Origin: Calothrix membranacea FACHB-236
Lineage (GTDB): Bacteria; Cyanobacteriota; Cyanobacteriia; Cyanobacteriales; Nostocaceae
DNA length: 64,000 nt
Reading direction: 5' to 3'
NCBI RefSeq assembly: GCF_014696315.1
Contig: NZ_JACJPX010000004.1
Span: 172,389-236,388, forward strand
The translations under genes and the position numbers were made by a program. Shown one piece after another: positions 26,533 through 36,264 of this stretch (position 1 is its first letter; the number at the start of each line of letters is the position of its first letter). The notes beneath the pieces were generated by a model that was not told where the DNA came from, did not search any database, and saw only the letters and a program-made list of their open reading frames with translations.

Positions 26533-27924
26533 TTACTGTTTATTAATTTCTATTCCTAACCAATCGCTTAATTCATGGGCTAACCATTCCATTTCTGCAT
26601 CAGATTTAATGCTACCATTACCGCCAATTTGATATTTTTGGACACCAGCCCAAATATCTAATTGAGCCGGAACTTGAGTGCGGGTGCCTTCTGAGTCTTT
26701 AGTAAAATGCTGCGGCGTATAAACTAACTTAGTAATATTTTCCCTGGGTGATGGCTGAGGGCGATGGGATTTAAATCCTAATAAATTGTAAGTTAAAGCA
26801 ATTTTTTGCCGATCGAGGCGTAAGCGGATGCTTCCCCAAATGCTAAATAAAAAACCATACATCATAAAGCCGCCTGCACCCCAAAAAGGCAGAGAGAACA
26901 AAGCAAAGGGGAGGTTGACAGGAAAAGGGGCTGAGAGTGCGCCAATTGTCCAAAAGAGAATAAATGAATTCCAGGCGATCGCAAACGCACCTAGGAATAT
27001 CATTGAAGGTTGCCAGCCAGTGGGCGGAATGATAATTTCTAAAGCATCCCGATGTTTAGTTAGTTGAATTTTGCTCCCAGGCGGTTTAGCAGTAGTTAAA
27101 GCCAAAGCATGGGGAATTTCCGGTTTTTCTAAGGCTTTGAGTGCTTCTAAGGCAGAACTAGCACGCCGTTCTAAGTTAGGTTCAATCAACCACCGTAACC
27201 AATTAACGAAGCTAGGACTGAGATTTGCTGCTTGCTCAAACTGAATGCGAAAATCTTTTTGCGGTAAATCTGCTGGCTGGATACCCGTTACCAAATAAAT
27301 TAATGTCGCACCTAAGCTATAAAGATCCGACGCTGGGACAGTACGCCCACCAAATTGTTCTGGTGGCATATAGCCATAGGTTCCCACTATAGTACGAGTT
27401 GAGCCTTCAGTCGCCAAGACAGTCTGTACTGAGCCGAAATCTACCAAATAAACTTGACCAACGCTATTACCAGAGCGATCGCCTAATAAAATATTGCTAG
27501 GCTTAATATCACGGTGAATTACGGGTGGATGTAACCCATGCAAGTAACAGAGAATTTCTAAAAGCGCTTTGGCTATCTGCTTAACTTCTGCTTCTGTAAA
27601 TATCTGCCCAGCTTTTAAATATTGCTCTAAAGTTTGTGCTGAAATATAAGTTTGTACTAGAGCAAATCCATTAATAGTGGGTGTATTTAGCTCAAAATAA
27701 TCTAAATAGCGAGGAATAAAGGGATGTGATAAAGATTTTAAAGTTTCAGCTTCTCGCTCAAACAGCTTGAGATCATCCCATTCAAAGTCACCACCAAAGG
27801 AAAGTAACTTCACAACGACAAGTTCCCCAGTTACTAAGTCACGGGCTAATAGTGTCTGCCGCCCAGACTTTTTTCCCAATTGCTGTTGAACTTCGTAGCG
27901 ACTGCTTAATATTTCTTTAGTCAT
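26533..27924 (-). CDS. Serine/threonine protein kinase with membrane-anchored C terminus
   Basis: A 463-aa Hanks-type kinase. The catalytic domain (about residues 10-270) has a modified glycine loop (LGKKSGRQTLLA), VVVKLL with the ATP-binding Lys, catalytic HRDIKPSN, VDFGSV and the APE-like MPPEQFGG. Two hydrophobic segments follow at roughly 305-360 (MIFLGAFAIAWNSFILFW; GAGGFMMYGFLFSIWG), then a soluble ~100-residue tail. The Asp in HRD and DFG are intact so it should be active. The tail has no sensor domain I recognise. Neighbours give no target. Confidence 0.9.
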   Translation of the reverse strand: MTKEILSSRYEVQQQLGKKSGRQTLLARDLVTGELVVVKLLSFGGDFEWDDLKLFEREAETLKSLSHPFIPRYLDYFELNTPTINGFALVQTYISAQTLEQYLKAGQIFTEAEVKQIAKALLEILCYLHGLHPPVIHRDIKPSNILLGDRSGNSVGQVYLVDFGSVQTVLATEGSTRTIVGTYGYMPPEQFGGRTVPASDLYSLGATLIYLVTGIQPADLPQKDFRIQFEQAANLSPSFVNWLRWLIEPNLERRASSALEALKALEKPEIPHALALTTAKPPGSKIQLTKHRDALEIIIPPTGWQPSMIFLGAFAIAWNSFILFWTIGALSAPFPVNLPFALFSLPFWGAGGFMMYGFLFSIWGSIRLRLDRQKIALTYNLLGFKSHRPQPSPRENITKLVYTPQHFTKDSEGTRTQVPAQLDIWAGVQKYQIGGNGSIKSDAEMEWLAHELSDWLGIEINKQ

Positions 27925-28018
27925 TATGATTACTGATAAAGCTATGCCTAAAGCTTGTTAAAGCCTACGACCCCTGAAAACAGACAAGCTGATATCTTTA
28001 GTATAAATATCTAACTTT

Positions 28019-28621
28019 ATGTCCTCCCAAATATGGCCTTATATTACCCCTGGTATTCCTGATGAGTTGTTCGAGTACTTACCTGGAATACCTTTGAGCC
28101 AACGAGAAGTTAGGCTATTGCTGATTGCTCAACTACGACTGCAACCAGACTCAGTGTTATGGGATATTGGTGCAGGTACAGGTACAATTCCTGTAGAGGT
28201 AGGACTTTTATGCCCTGGTGGTAAAATTATCGCTGTCGAACGAGATGAAGAAGTAGCTAACCTCATCCGTCGCAACTGCGATCGCTTTGAAGTCAAAAAT
28301 GTCGAAGTTATTGAAGGTAGTGCGCCAGATTGTTTGCAGGATATCAAAGTTACCCCTCACCGCGTTTGCATTGAAGGGGGAAGGGCCATTCAAGATATTT
28401 TGCAAGCTGTCTGGGATTATCTGCCACCAACAGGTAGAGTGGTTGCCACAGCTGCTAATCTAGAAAATCTATATGCTATTTCTCAGGGTTTTTCGCAATT
28501 AAGAGCTCGCAATATTGAAGTTGTGCAATCTGCAGTGAATCGCCTAGAAATGCGCGGCTTTTCTCAAACCTTTACCGCCGTTGATCCTATTTTTATCCTT
28601 AGTGGTGAGAAACTAGACTAA
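28019..28621 (+). CDS. cbiT: Precorrin-6Y C15 methyltransferase/decarboxylase CbiT
   Basis: A 200-aa SAM-dependent methyltransferase of the CbiT (CobL C-terminal) family, which methylates C15 and decarboxylates precorrin during cobalamin synthesis. It shows GIPDELFEYLPGIPLSQREVR, the SAM loop LWDIGAGTGTIPVEV, VERDEE and EGSAPD. CobL is a CbiE-CbiT fusion in many bacteria; here it is a stand-alone CbiT, as in many cyanobacteria. Starts at ATG 28019. Divergent from the kinase gene; no other cobalamin gene is in the window. Confidence 0.9.
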   Translation: MSSQIWPYITPGIPDELFEYLPGIPLSQREVRLLLIAQLRLQPDSVLWDIGAGTGTIPVEVGLLCPGGKIIAVERDEEVANLIRRNCDRFEVKNVEVIEGSAPDCLQDIKVTPHRVCIEGGRAIQDILQAVWDYLPPTGRVVATAANLENLYAISQGFSQLRARNIEVVQSAVNRLEMRGFSQTFTAVDPIFILSGEKLD

Positions 28622-28653
28622 ATCTGAAGGATGTACCCCTGCAAAGAAGCAAG

Positions 28654-28673
28654 CTACGCGCCGCGTCCCGTAG
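28654..28673. repeat. Small palindromic dispersed element
   Basis: CTACGCGCCGCGTCCCGTAG between cbiT and cdsA has complementary ends and matches the CGTAG-type palindromes scattered through Nostocales genomes. No gene lies in the 181-base gap. Confidence 0.5.
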
Positions 28674-28802
28674 GGAAGGCTAAAAGCTAAAGTATGAAAT
28701 ATACAAATAAATAACTAAATTACTTGAAATTAGCCAGTCCATGCCTAAAACCTGACACTTAAAACTTCATCTTTTATCCTTAATCCTTCATACTTTATTT
28801 CT

Positions 28803-29693
28803 ATGCCTTGGTCTCGGATTATTAGTGGAATTGTGGCGATCGCACTGGCTCTGTTTGCAACCCTTTTGGGGGGTTGGTACTTTACCATCGTGATTGCCAT
28901 TGTGGTCTTTTTAGGACAACAGGAATATTTTAATTTGGTGCGAGCCAGAGGCATAGCTCCTGCAGCTAAAACCACCATGTCTGTCAGCTTGATCTTACTG
29001 GCAATTTGTACACTGGATGGTAATTTAGCTGATGCGGTGATGCCAATAGCTGGGACATTTATTTGTTTTTATCTATTGTTTCAACCCAAAATGGCGACGA
29101 TTGCTGATATCTCAGCATCGATTATGGGGCTATTTTATGTAGGTTACTTACCCAGTTACTGGGTGAGGTTGCGATCGCTTGGTAGCGCTGCTCTGACTAA
29201 TATACCTTTAGGGGGTTATTGGCCTACAGATTGGACAGATATCCTAGATCAAAGAAATCTTGCATTACTACCGCAAGGTTTGACAGCAACAGTGCTAACC
29301 TTTCTTTGTATTTGGGCCGCTGATATCGGTGCTTATACTATTGGTAAATTCTTCGGTAAAACCCGTTTATCAGATATTAGCCCCAAAAAAACAGTTGAAG
29401 GAGCCGTCTTTGGGATCAGTGCTAGCGTTGCCGTAGGTCTTGCTGGTGCTTATTATCTTCACTTACCCAGAGCGCTCTATACTGGTCTAGCATTGGGGCT
29501 GTTGATTGGTATTGCTAGTTTGTTGGGGGATCTGATTGAATCTGCTTTGAAGCGTGATGCTGGAGTAAAGGATTCAGGACAGTTGATCCCCGGACATGGT
29601 GGCATTTTGGATCGTACAGATAGTTATATTTTTACGGCTCCGCTAGTTTATTATTTTTTGACCTTGTTGTTACCCCTAATTACGGATAGTTAA
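28803..29693 (+). CDS. cdsA: Phosphatidate cytidylyltransferase
   Basis: A 296-aa integral membrane enzyme that makes CDP-diacylglycerol from phosphatidate and CTP, the entry to phosphatidylglycerol, the only thylakoid phospholipid. About eight hydrophobic segments are visible, and the CDS signature is complete near the C terminus: SALKRDAGVKDSG then PGHGGILDRTDS. Start at ATG 28803 gives a normal length. No neighbouring lipid gene. Confidence 0.95.
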   Translation: MPWSRIISGIVAIALALFATLLGGWYFTIVIAIVVFLGQQEYFNLVRARGIAPAAKTTMSVSLILLAICTLDGNLADAVMPIAGTFICFYLLFQPKMATIADISASIMGLFYVGYLPSYWVRLRSLGSAALTNIPLGGYWPTDWTDILDQRNLALLPQGLTATVLTFLCIWAADIGAYTIGKFFGKTRLSDISPKKTVEGAVFGISASVAVGLAGAYYLHLPRALYTGLALGLLIGIASLLGDLIESALKRDAGVKDSGQLIPGHGGILDRTDSYIFTAPLVYYFLTLLLPLITDS

Positions 29694-29700
29694 TCAGGGG

Positions 29701-29725
29701 TAATTGGTAATTGGTAATTGGTAAT
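29701..29725. repeat. TAATTGG heptamer tandem repeat
   Basis: Three to four TAATTGG units just after cdsA, the inverted form of the CCAATTA array at 10290 and 16472. The following gap to 29933 also contains TCTAC and CTCATTA short repeats and no gene. Confidence 0.85.
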
Positions 29726-29933
29726 AGTGATTTTTCTGCTTTTCCTTTGCCTTGTGCTTCCCAATCCCCTTCTCTCCTCTACTCTACTCTACTACTCAGC
29801 ACTCATTACTCATTACTCAGTATTAACCCGTAGATAGTGACTGCTGCCAATTTCAGTGATTTCCACGAACTTTGGCATTGGAATTATAAATTATTATAAA
29901 TACTAAGTCTCTTGAGTTTTTGATTTTTAATCA

Positions 29934-30647
29934 TCAGGGGTTAACGTTAATTCGCCCGCGACATACTAACTTACCGGGGATCAGCGTGAGTTCTTGGATA
30001 TCTACCTCTGGGCCAAGATCAAAATTGTGTTCTTGATTACTTTCTGTTTGCACTACCATGTCGTACTGGATTTGGATTGGTGCTAGTTGCAACTCCTGAG
30101 CGTTGATCAACTTTAAGCCCAGACAAATCTTCACGGGCGTAGATTCCCCTTCGGATGCTAGAATGCCACTCAGTATAATTTGATTGGTATCCAGGATAAT
30201 TTTTTGCCAAGTAGTAGACTTGGTTTTTGTGCAGTGTTCTGGTAAAAGTTTAACCAGTACATCATTTAAAGCCGTTGCTAATAACTCCGAAGACAGAGAT
30301 TGATTTAAATCCTGTTCTTCCATGCTCAGTTCACCAAATACTGGTACTGTCTCTAACAATCGTAGTGGCTTTCCCTTGATGACTGAGCCGATGTTGACCT
30401 GTATGTTTTCTGCCACTAGTTGAATTTTGCCTATATGGAGACCTCGGTAAACGGCATGACTAGCAAAAATCGATACCCAAGGAATCTTTCCCGAAAGAAG
30501 TTGGCGATCGCTCGCTCTAATTTCCACGTCGATTTGCGATACTTGACTTACCTGCGCTCTCAACCACAGCTTAAGTGCGGTTTTCAGCATATTGGTAATT
30601 ACTCGGATTTTGCCGTTACTTTTGGGGTCTGAATTCTGCTCTGGCAT
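29934..30647 (-). CDS. DUF2993 protein
   Basis: A 237-aa protein of the DUF2993 (LmeA-like) family: ISNML-type N-terminal helix (VITNMLKTALKLWL), repeated beta strands such as VEIRASDRQLLSGKIPWVSI, GLHIGKIQLVAENIQVNI and a closing IPGKLVCRGRINV. Relatives in other bacteria bind lipids; the cyanobacterial forms are unassigned. No signal peptide is evident. Divergent from the pseudouridine synthase gene at 30785. Confidence 0.75.
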   Translation of the reverse strand: MPEQNSDPKSNGKIRVITNMLKTALKLWLRAQVSQVSQIDVEIRASDRQLLSGKIPWVSIFASHAVYRGLHIGKIQLVAENIQVNIGSVIKGKPLRLLETVPVFGELSMEEQDLNQSLSSELLATALNDVLVKLLPEHCTKTKSTTWQKIILDTNQIILSGILASEGESTPVKICLGLKLINAQELQLAPIQIQYDMVVQTESNQEHNFDLGPEVDIQELTLIPGKLVCRGRINVNP

Positions 30648-30784
30648 TCAACTCCTATGTTTATGGGTAAAAACTCTAGAATTGGCTGAAGTTAAACAAG
30701 CCTTAAATGTAACATTTATGGCTATTAACAACAAAATGCAAATATTATGATTTAAATGTTAGCGAGAGAATAAGCAAATTCCAC

Positions 30785-31600
30785 ATGGAGGTACGGTTAC
30801 AAAAAATTCTTGCCCAATGGGGTATTGCCTCACGGCGTGAAGCTGAAGAAATGATTCGGCGATCGCGTGTGCGGATAAATGGGGTATTGGCTCATTTAGG
30901 TCAAAAAGTTAACCCTCAAACTGATAAGATTACAGTCGATGGTAAGCCTGTAGTTACTAAGCAACGTCCGGCTATAACATACTTATTGCTAAATAAACCT
31001 GCTGGAGTAGTTTCCACTTGCTACGACCCTCAAGGAAGAAAAACTGTTTTAGATTTACTACCAGAAGAATTACGCCAGGGATCGGGTATTCACCCCGTGG
31101 GACGTTTAGATACAGATTCTACAGGAGCATTATTACTCACTAACGATGGCGAGTTGACATTTTCCCTCACCCATCCTAGTCATAGTGTGCCAAAAACATA
31201 TAGTGTATTGGTTAAAGGACATCCATCGGAAGTAGTTTTACAAATATGGCGACAAGGTGTGTTGTTAGAAGGGAGAAAAACACGACCAGCCCAAGTACGC
31301 CTAATAGAAAGTTTTTCTACTAACAGTAGATTAGAAATTGTTTTAAAGGAGGGACGCAACCGCCAGATTCGCCGTATAGCCGAACAATTAGGCTACCCGG
31401 TGATTGAACTACATCGGACTGCTATTGGCCCGATTCAATTACAAAGACCAAAACAACCCTATTTAAAACCGGGTAACTATCGTTCCCTAAAAGATGATGA
31501 GATGCGCTTTTTGCAACAGCAAATTAAGCACACACCTATTAAGGATTCAGCTGAGTTAAGGAGTGTAATCAACCATGACATGGTTCAGAAGAAAGAATAA
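30785..31600 (+). CDS. RsuA/RluB/RluE/F-type pseudouridine synthase
   Basis: A 271-aa enzyme with an N-terminal S4 RNA-binding domain (RLQKILAQWGIASRREAEEMI, residues 4-24) and a catalytic domain holding the Asp loop VGRLDTDSTGALLLTNDG, then KTYSVLVKG and EGRNRQIRRI. It modifies uridine in rRNA, most likely 23S (RluB-like). Its last 26 bases overlap the RodZ-like gene, so the two are translationally coupled, a pairing common in cyanobacteria as far as I recall. Exact target site not assigned. Confidence 0.9.
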   Translation: MEVRLQKILAQWGIASRREAEEMIRRSRVRINGVLAHLGQKVNPQTDKITVDGKPVVTKQRPAITYLLLNKPAGVVSTCYDPQGRKTVLDLLPEELRQGSGIHPVGRLDTDSTGALLLTNDGELTFSLTHPSHSVPKTYSVLVKGHPSEVVLQIWRQGVLLEGRKTRPAQVRLIESFSTNSRLEIVLKEGRNRQIRRIAEQLGYPVIELHRTAIGPIQLQRPKQPYLKPGNYRSLKDDEMRFLQQQIKHTPIKDSAELRSVINHDMVQKKE

Positions 31601-32384
31601 TCAGCCGCAAACCCTTTCGGTAGAACAACAAAGATCTGAAAAGTTAGCAGAAATTGGTGCTCAACTTTGGGCTTCTCGTCAAGAACAGGGTTTATCGCTA
31701 GAGGAAGTAGTTGTCATGACTAGAATTCCTAAGCGGCTGTTACAGGCTATTGAAGAAGGTAATTTAAACGAGCTGCCAGAACCAATTTATATTCAAGGAT
31801 TGATTAGGCAATTTGCTGATGCATTAGGCTTTAATGGGGTGGAATTTTCTAGCACTTTCCCTATTGTTTATCAACAGGTAAGTTCTACTTCTACTTGGAC
31901 TAATAAGCCCATTAATCAATTGCGTCCTCTGCATCTTTACTTACTTTATATATTTGTGATCGTTTGCTCTGTTAGCGGCTTATCTCAAATATTGAATAAT
32001 GCTGCTTTACAAGCAAGTACTACCCTAACTAACCAAACAAACGCCCAAAAAGAGTCTTTTGCACAACCGGTTCAATCAACAAAGCCACTAGAGGTTAAAC
32101 CATTTAGTAATACTCTTCTGAGTGCCAAAGATGGTCAACCAGTGCAGATTGGTGTGATTTTGAAGTCCTCATCCTGGATTCGTGTAGTAGCTGATGGCAA
32201 AACACAATTTGAAGGTACTCTACCAGAGGGAACTCATCGCACTTGGAAAGCCCAAGAGCAATTAACAGTGAAAACTGATAATGCTGGTGGTGTGCTGATG
32301 AGTGTTAATCAAGAACAACCTAAGGAAATGGGAGAACCTGGAAAGGTAGAGGAAATCAAAATTGCTGCTAAAACTAGGTTTTGA
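31575..32384 (+). CDS. RodZ-like HTH membrane protein
   Basis: A 269-aa protein with an N-terminal helix-turn-helix domain (IGAQLWASRQEQGLSLEEVVVMTRIPKRLLQAIEEG, about residues 27-62, then LPEPIYIQGLIRQFA), one membrane segment near 118-135 (LYLLYIFVIVCSVSGL), a Ser/Thr/Gln linker and a C-terminal DUF4115-type beta domain (SSWIRVVADGKTQFEGTLPEG). RodZ links MreB to the envelope in rod-shaped cells; cyanobacterial relatives may differ. Overlaps the pseudouridine synthase gene at its start and ends at a strong terminator. Confidence 0.85.
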   Translation: MTWFRRKNNQPQTLSVEQQRSEKLAEIGAQLWASRQEQGLSLEEVVVMTRIPKRLLQAIEEGNLNELPEPIYIQGLIRQFADALGFNGVEFSSTFPIVYQQVSSTSTWTNKPINQLRPLHLYLLYIFVIVCSVSGLSQILNNAALQASTTLTNQTNAQKESFAQPVQSTKPLEVKPFSNTLLSAKDGQPVQIGVILKSSSWIRVVADGKTQFEGTLPEGTHRTWKAQEQLTVKTDNAGGVLMSVNQEQPKEMGEPGKVEEIKIAAKTRF

Positions 32385-32453
32385 AGAGTGATTTGTCAGT
32401 GCTGAGTATGCAACTGATTTACAGCAGGTTTGATTAATTGGAACATCTATCAT

Positions 32454-32480
32454 AGGGGCGCAAGCATTGCTTGTGCCCCT
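32454..32480 (+). terminator. Terminator after the RodZ-like gene
   Basis: A 12-bp stem (32454-32465 with 32469-32480; AGGGGCGCAAGC / GCTTGTGCCCCT, one G-U pair), loop ATT, followed by TTAGCTTA. Confidence 0.8.
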
Positions 32481-32531
32481 TTAGCTTATGTATTCAAAAC
32501 TCATTACTCAGGACTCAGCACTCAGTACTAA

Positions 32532-34043
32532 TCAGGAGGACTCTTTGGGCGCACGTCCATATAAAGTGGTTAGGCGTTTTAGTTTGTGGCTTAATTCTTT
32601 AGTTAAAGCATGTTCAACGTAGCGCCACTCCCAGTTACCCTCAGCAACACTAGGGAAATTCATCCGCGCTTCTCCTCCTAATCCTAAAATATCTTGTAAG
32701 GGAAGAATTGCTTGATTGGCGATAGAACTCAAAGCCAGTCTAATTAAATCCCAGTGGATACCTTCAGGACTGACACAACCTAAATAAAGCAATAAGTTTT
32801 CCTTTTCCCAGTCGCCAGCTTGATTGAACCAGCCGATAGTGGTGTCATTATCATGGGTTCCGGTATAAACTACAGCATTACGTGGGTAGTTGAAGGGTAA
32901 AAAAGGATTACCAGGATCGGAACCAAAGGCAAACTGTAAAACTTTCATTCCCGGAAATTCAAACTTGTCTCGTAATGCTTCTACCTCTGGGGTAATGACT
33001 CCTAAATCTTCTGCTAAGACTGGCAGTTTGCCTAATTTTTGGCGAATAGTTTCAAAAAAAGCTTCTCCTGGTGCTTCTACCCATTCACCATTCATAGCAG
33101 TTTCTTCGCCTTGGGGTACAGACCAGTAAGCTTCAAATCCTCGGAAGTGGTCAATACGAATAATATCTACATAATCTAGCATCGCTTCAAAGCGCTGTAA
33201 CCACCACTTAAAGTCTTGCTTTTGTAATTCTTCCCAGTTGTAGACTGGGTTACCCCACAATTGACCTGTGGCGCTAAAGTAATCTGGTGGAACACCTGCC
33301 ATTTGTGCGGCTTCGCCAGTTTCTTCATCTAGGCAAAAGATATTAGGGTTCCCCCAAACATCAGCACTATCATGAGCAACGTAAATGGGAATATCACCAA
33401 TAATGTCTATACCATGTTTATTTGCATAGGTTTTGAGTTCTGACCATTGCTGGAAGAACTCATATTGGATGAATTTATAATAAAAAATCTCCGTAGTCAG
33501 TTGTCGCCTTACCCGATCCAATGCTTCTGGTTGACGCTTGGCAAATTCAGGTTCCCAGGTATGCCAACTGGCACCATTTTGAGTATCTTTGAGTGCCATA
33601 AATAAGGCATAATCATCTAGCCAATAAGCTTTGCGATCGCAAAAATCTGCAAATTTTTTCTGTTGAATTGATGTTGATTTGGTGTGAAAGTTCTCGCAAG
33701 CTTTTTGCAGTAAGGCATTTTTAATTGGTACAATCGGCTCGAAATCTACCTTGTGTAGGGGAAATGCTGGTAAATTAGCAAAGTCTTCCTCTGTGAGTAG
33801 GTCATCCTTAAGCAGTTTTTCTGGGCTAATCAGCAAGGGATTCCCCGCCATTGCTGAGTAAGACATATAGGGCGAATTGCCATACCCAGTAGGGCCCAAA
33901 GGTAGAACTTGCCAGTATTGTTGGTAGCTATCTTTGAGAAAATCTATAAATCGGTAAGCTTCTAAGCCTAAATCCCCAATGCCAAATCGGCTGGGAAAGG
34001 AAGTTGGATGCAGCAAAATGCCGCTGGATCTGGGAAAAGGCAT
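32532..34043 (-). CDS. malQ: 4-alpha-glucanotransferase (amylomaltase)
   Basis: A 503-aa GH77 enzyme that transfers maltooligosaccharide segments during glycogen/starch metabolism. It starts MPFPRSSGILLHPTSFPSRFGIGDLG, includes QVLPLGPTGYGNSPYMSYSA, DIPIYVAHDSADVWGNP, the nucleophile region IRIDHFRGF, the acid/base AEDLG and THDNDTTIGW. Length is normal. It lies alone, divergent from a Nudix gene. Confidence 0.97.
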   Translation of the reverse strand: MPFPRSSGILLHPTSFPSRFGIGDLGLEAYRFIDFLKDSYQQYWQVLPLGPTGYGNSPYMSYSAMAGNPLLISPEKLLKDDLLTEEDFANLPAFPLHKVDFEPIVPIKNALLQKACENFHTKSTSIQQKKFADFCDRKAYWLDDYALFMALKDTQNGASWHTWEPEFAKRQPEALDRVRRQLTTEIFYYKFIQYEFFQQWSELKTYANKHGIDIIGDIPIYVAHDSADVWGNPNIFCLDEETGEAAQMAGVPPDYFSATGQLWGNPVYNWEELQKQDFKWWLQRFEAMLDYVDIIRIDHFRGFEAYWSVPQGEETAMNGEWVEAPGEAFFETIRQKLGKLPVLAEDLGVITPEVEALRDKFEFPGMKVLQFAFGSDPGNPFLPFNYPRNAVVYTGTHDNDTTIGWFNQAGDWEKENLLLYLGCVSPEGIHWDLIRLALSSIANQAILPLQDILGLGGEARMNFPSVAEGNWEWRYVEHALTKELSHKLKRLTTLYGRAPKESS

Positions 34044-34190
34044 ATTTAACCTGATGATGTTTGAGGAGGGGATGGCATCGAATCTATCACGGTGGGGACT
34101 GGTTTAGAAGCTACCAATAGTGGGATAAGTACAGAATGTAATAAATCCCTATAAAAGCTCATAATTACTACTTAATACTTAATATTGCCT

Positions 34191-34622
34191 ATGAATTACC
34201 GTAATCCCGCTCCGACTGTGGATGTAATTATTGAATTAATCGATCAACCTCATCTACCTATAGTGTTAATTGAAAGACATAATCCGCCTCTAGGTTGGGC
34301 TCTTCCTGGCGGTTTTGTGGATTATGGTGAATCTGTAGAAGCAGCGGCGCGACGAGAAGCTGAAGAGGAAACGGGTTTAAAAGTAGAGTTAGTTGAGCAA
34401 TTTTTAGTCTATTCTGACCCCAGCCGCGACCCACGTCAGCATACTATTAGCATTGTATTTTTGGCGACAGCGAAGGGACAGCCCAAAGCTGGGGATGATG
34501 CTAAGAATATCGGTATTTTTGAGTCTTGGCGCGCACCTGGTAATTTATGTTTTGACCACGATCGCATTTTGCGTGATTATTGGCAATATCGGCATTATGG
34601 GTTACGTCCGAGGTTGGGTTAG
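34191..34622 (+). CDS. Nudix hydrolase (ADP-ribose pyrophosphatase-like)
   Basis: A 143-aa Nudix protein with box GGFVDYGES...[12 protein letters not shown]. The segment [16 protein letters not shown] is characteristic of ADP-ribose/NUDT-type enzymes. ATG 34191 is preferred to TTG 34185. It follows malQ divergently and precedes the pentapeptide-RidA gene by 110 bases. The substrate is an inference from family resemblance. Confidence 0.85.
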   Translation: MNYRNPAPTVDVIIELIDQPHLPIVLIERHNPPLGWALPGGFVDYGESVEAAARREAEEETGLKVELVEQFLVYSDPSRDPRQHTISIVFLATAKGQPKAGDDAKNIGIFESWRAPGNLCFDHDRILRDYWQYRHYGLRPRLG

Positions 34623-34732
34623 GGGAACGAACCACAAAGGCGCAAAGGGCGCGAAGAAGGGGAAAAGAGACGAATACCTTTGATGCAAAATTATCGAGAT
34701 TATACTGTGTCAGAGGTATTTAAAGGTGCATT

Positions 34733-36034
34733 ATGGATGCTGAAGAACTTTTAAACAGATATGCAGAAGGAGAACGGAATTTTCGCTCTGTAAATTTGAG
34801 TCACGAAAATCTCAAAGGTGCCGACCTCAGTGAAATAGACCTATATGATGCAAATTTGGTAGGAGTTAATTTAACTGAAGTAAACCTAACTAAAGCGAAA
34901 CTTAATAGTACCAATCTCACTAAAGCTTCTCTTAAAGATACACAGTTGAATTCAGTGAACGCTTCTTCAGCAATATTTTATTGGACAGACCTTAATGCTG
35001 CTGATTTGAGTTGGTCAACTCTCAATAGTGCAAATTTGAATTATGCCAACTTAGAACAGGCAAACCTGACAGGGGCAAATCTAAGTAGTGCTAAATTAAT
35101 CTATGCAAATCTAGATACAGCAAATTTAAGTGGAGTAAATCTTAGTAGTGCAGACCTAACTGGGGCTTCTTTAGGTCAAGCTAATCTTAGTAAAGCTAAT
35201 TTAAGCAAAACAGACTTGACTCAGGCTTACTTAACTGGATGTAACTTCACCCTGGCAAACTTAAGTGAGGCAATATTACAAAGTGCTAAACTCCAAGGAG
35301 CTAGATTTCATAGAGCGAATCTGAACCAAGTTGATCTATCAGATATGAAGCTAGCTGATATTGATTTTACGTCAGCATCTCTTCAAAATACAAACCTTAC
35401 AAAAGCATTACTCCAAAGAGCAAATTTAGAAAAAGCCAATCTAAGATGGGCAAATTTAATCAATGCAAATTTAGATGGAGCAAACTTGAGAAGGGCTGAT
35501 TTAACTGAGGCAAATATCTATGGAGCAAGCTTTAAAGATGCTGACCTAACTGGTGCGATAATGCCTGATGGAGAAGTTTATCAGCCGATCGCCTGTGAGG
35601 TGGAAGTCGGTAAGCAAAAAGCATCTTGGGAAAAAGTAATATCTATGACACATCAAGTTATTCGTACTGATAATGCACCGGAACCAGTGGGGCCATATAA
35701 TCAAGCGATCGCGGCTTCTGGTCAAATGGTGTTTGTGGCTGGACAAATTGCGATCGATCCTCGCATCGGTCAGGTTGTCTATACTGATGATGTGAAAAAG
35801 CAAACTGAGCAGGTAATGGCTAATTTAGAAGCTATTTTGACCGCAGCAGGGGCAAAATTTGACAATGTGGTCAAAACCACTGTCTTTCTCGCAGATATGA
35901 ATGATTTTGCGGCAGTAAATGCAATTTATGCAAAATATTTTCCCGAAGATACAGCGCCAGCCCGTGCTTGTGTAGAGGTATCGCGGTTACCAAAAGATGT
36001 GTTGGTAGAGATTGATTGTATCGCAGTCATTTGA
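34733..36034 (+). CDS. Pentapeptide-repeat protein fused to RidA
   Basis: A 433-aa two-part protein. Residues ~20-280 are continuous A(N/D)Lxx pentapeptide repeats forming a right-handed beta-helix. After a short linker ([15 protein letters not shown]), residues 305-433 are a complete RidA/YjgF/UK114 domain starting [21 protein letters not shown] and ending [15 protein letters not shown], with the key Arg in [11 protein letters not shown]. RidA hydrolyses reactive enamine/imine intermediates from PLP enzymes. RidA is normally free-standing; the frame here is uninterrupted. ATG 35645 could serve as an internal start, but only a weak GGGAAAAAG lies upstream. Fusion or recent loss of a stop codon are both possible. 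Confidence 0.88.
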   Translation: MDAEELLNRYAEGERNFRSVNLSHENLKGADLSEIDLYDANLVGVNLTEVNLTKAKLNSTNLTKASLKDTQLNSVNASSAIFYWTDLNAADLSWSTLNSANLNYANLEQANLTGANLSSAKLIYANLDTANLSGVNLSSADLTGASLGQANLSKANLSKTDLTQAYLTGCNFTLANLSEAILQSAKLQGARFHRANLNQVDLSDMKLADIDFTSASLQNTNLTKALLQRANLEKANLRWANLINANLDGANLRRADLTEANIYGASFKDADLTGAIMPDGEVYQPIACEVEVGKQKASWEKVISMTHQVIRTDNAPEPVGPYNQAIAASGQMVFVAGQIAIDPRIGQVVYTDDVKKQTEQVMANLEAILTAAGAKFDNVVKTTVFLADMNDFAAVNAIYAKYFPEDTAPARACVEVSRLPKDVLVEIDCIAVI

Positions 36035-36084
36035 GGCTGATTGCTCAGGTTGTGCGATCGCGTGATACATACATTTAATATCAA

Positions 36085-36172
36085 GTTCACGTAGGAGAGC
36101 CAGTGCGTTGCGGAGGTTTCCTCCGTTGTAGCAACTGGCGTTGCGTTAGCGATAGCGTAACCCATCAGTGCT
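36085..36172. repeat. Composite dispersed palindromic element
   Basis: Contains AGTTCACGTAG, GCGGAGG-TTT-CCTCCG, GTAGCAACTGGC and GCGTTAGCGATAGCGTAAC..CATCAGTGC. Its two ends recur at 47784-47795 and 47922-47942. Confidence 0.65.
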
Positions 36173-36236
36173 GAGATTTTTTCAGCAATCAAATCGGATT
36201 CCCATATCAAGTTACAAACAAAATGTAAAAAATGAT

Positions 36237-36264
36237 ATAAGGGCGCACATCTGTGCGCCCTTAT
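36237..36264 (+). terminator. Rho-independent terminator
   Basis: A 13-bp stem ATAAGGGCGCACA / TGTGCGCCCTTAT (36237-36249 with 36252-36264) with a very short loop and T/A-rich tail. It closes the unit ending in the pentapeptide-RidA gene and is symmetrical enough to work both ways. Confidence 0.75.
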
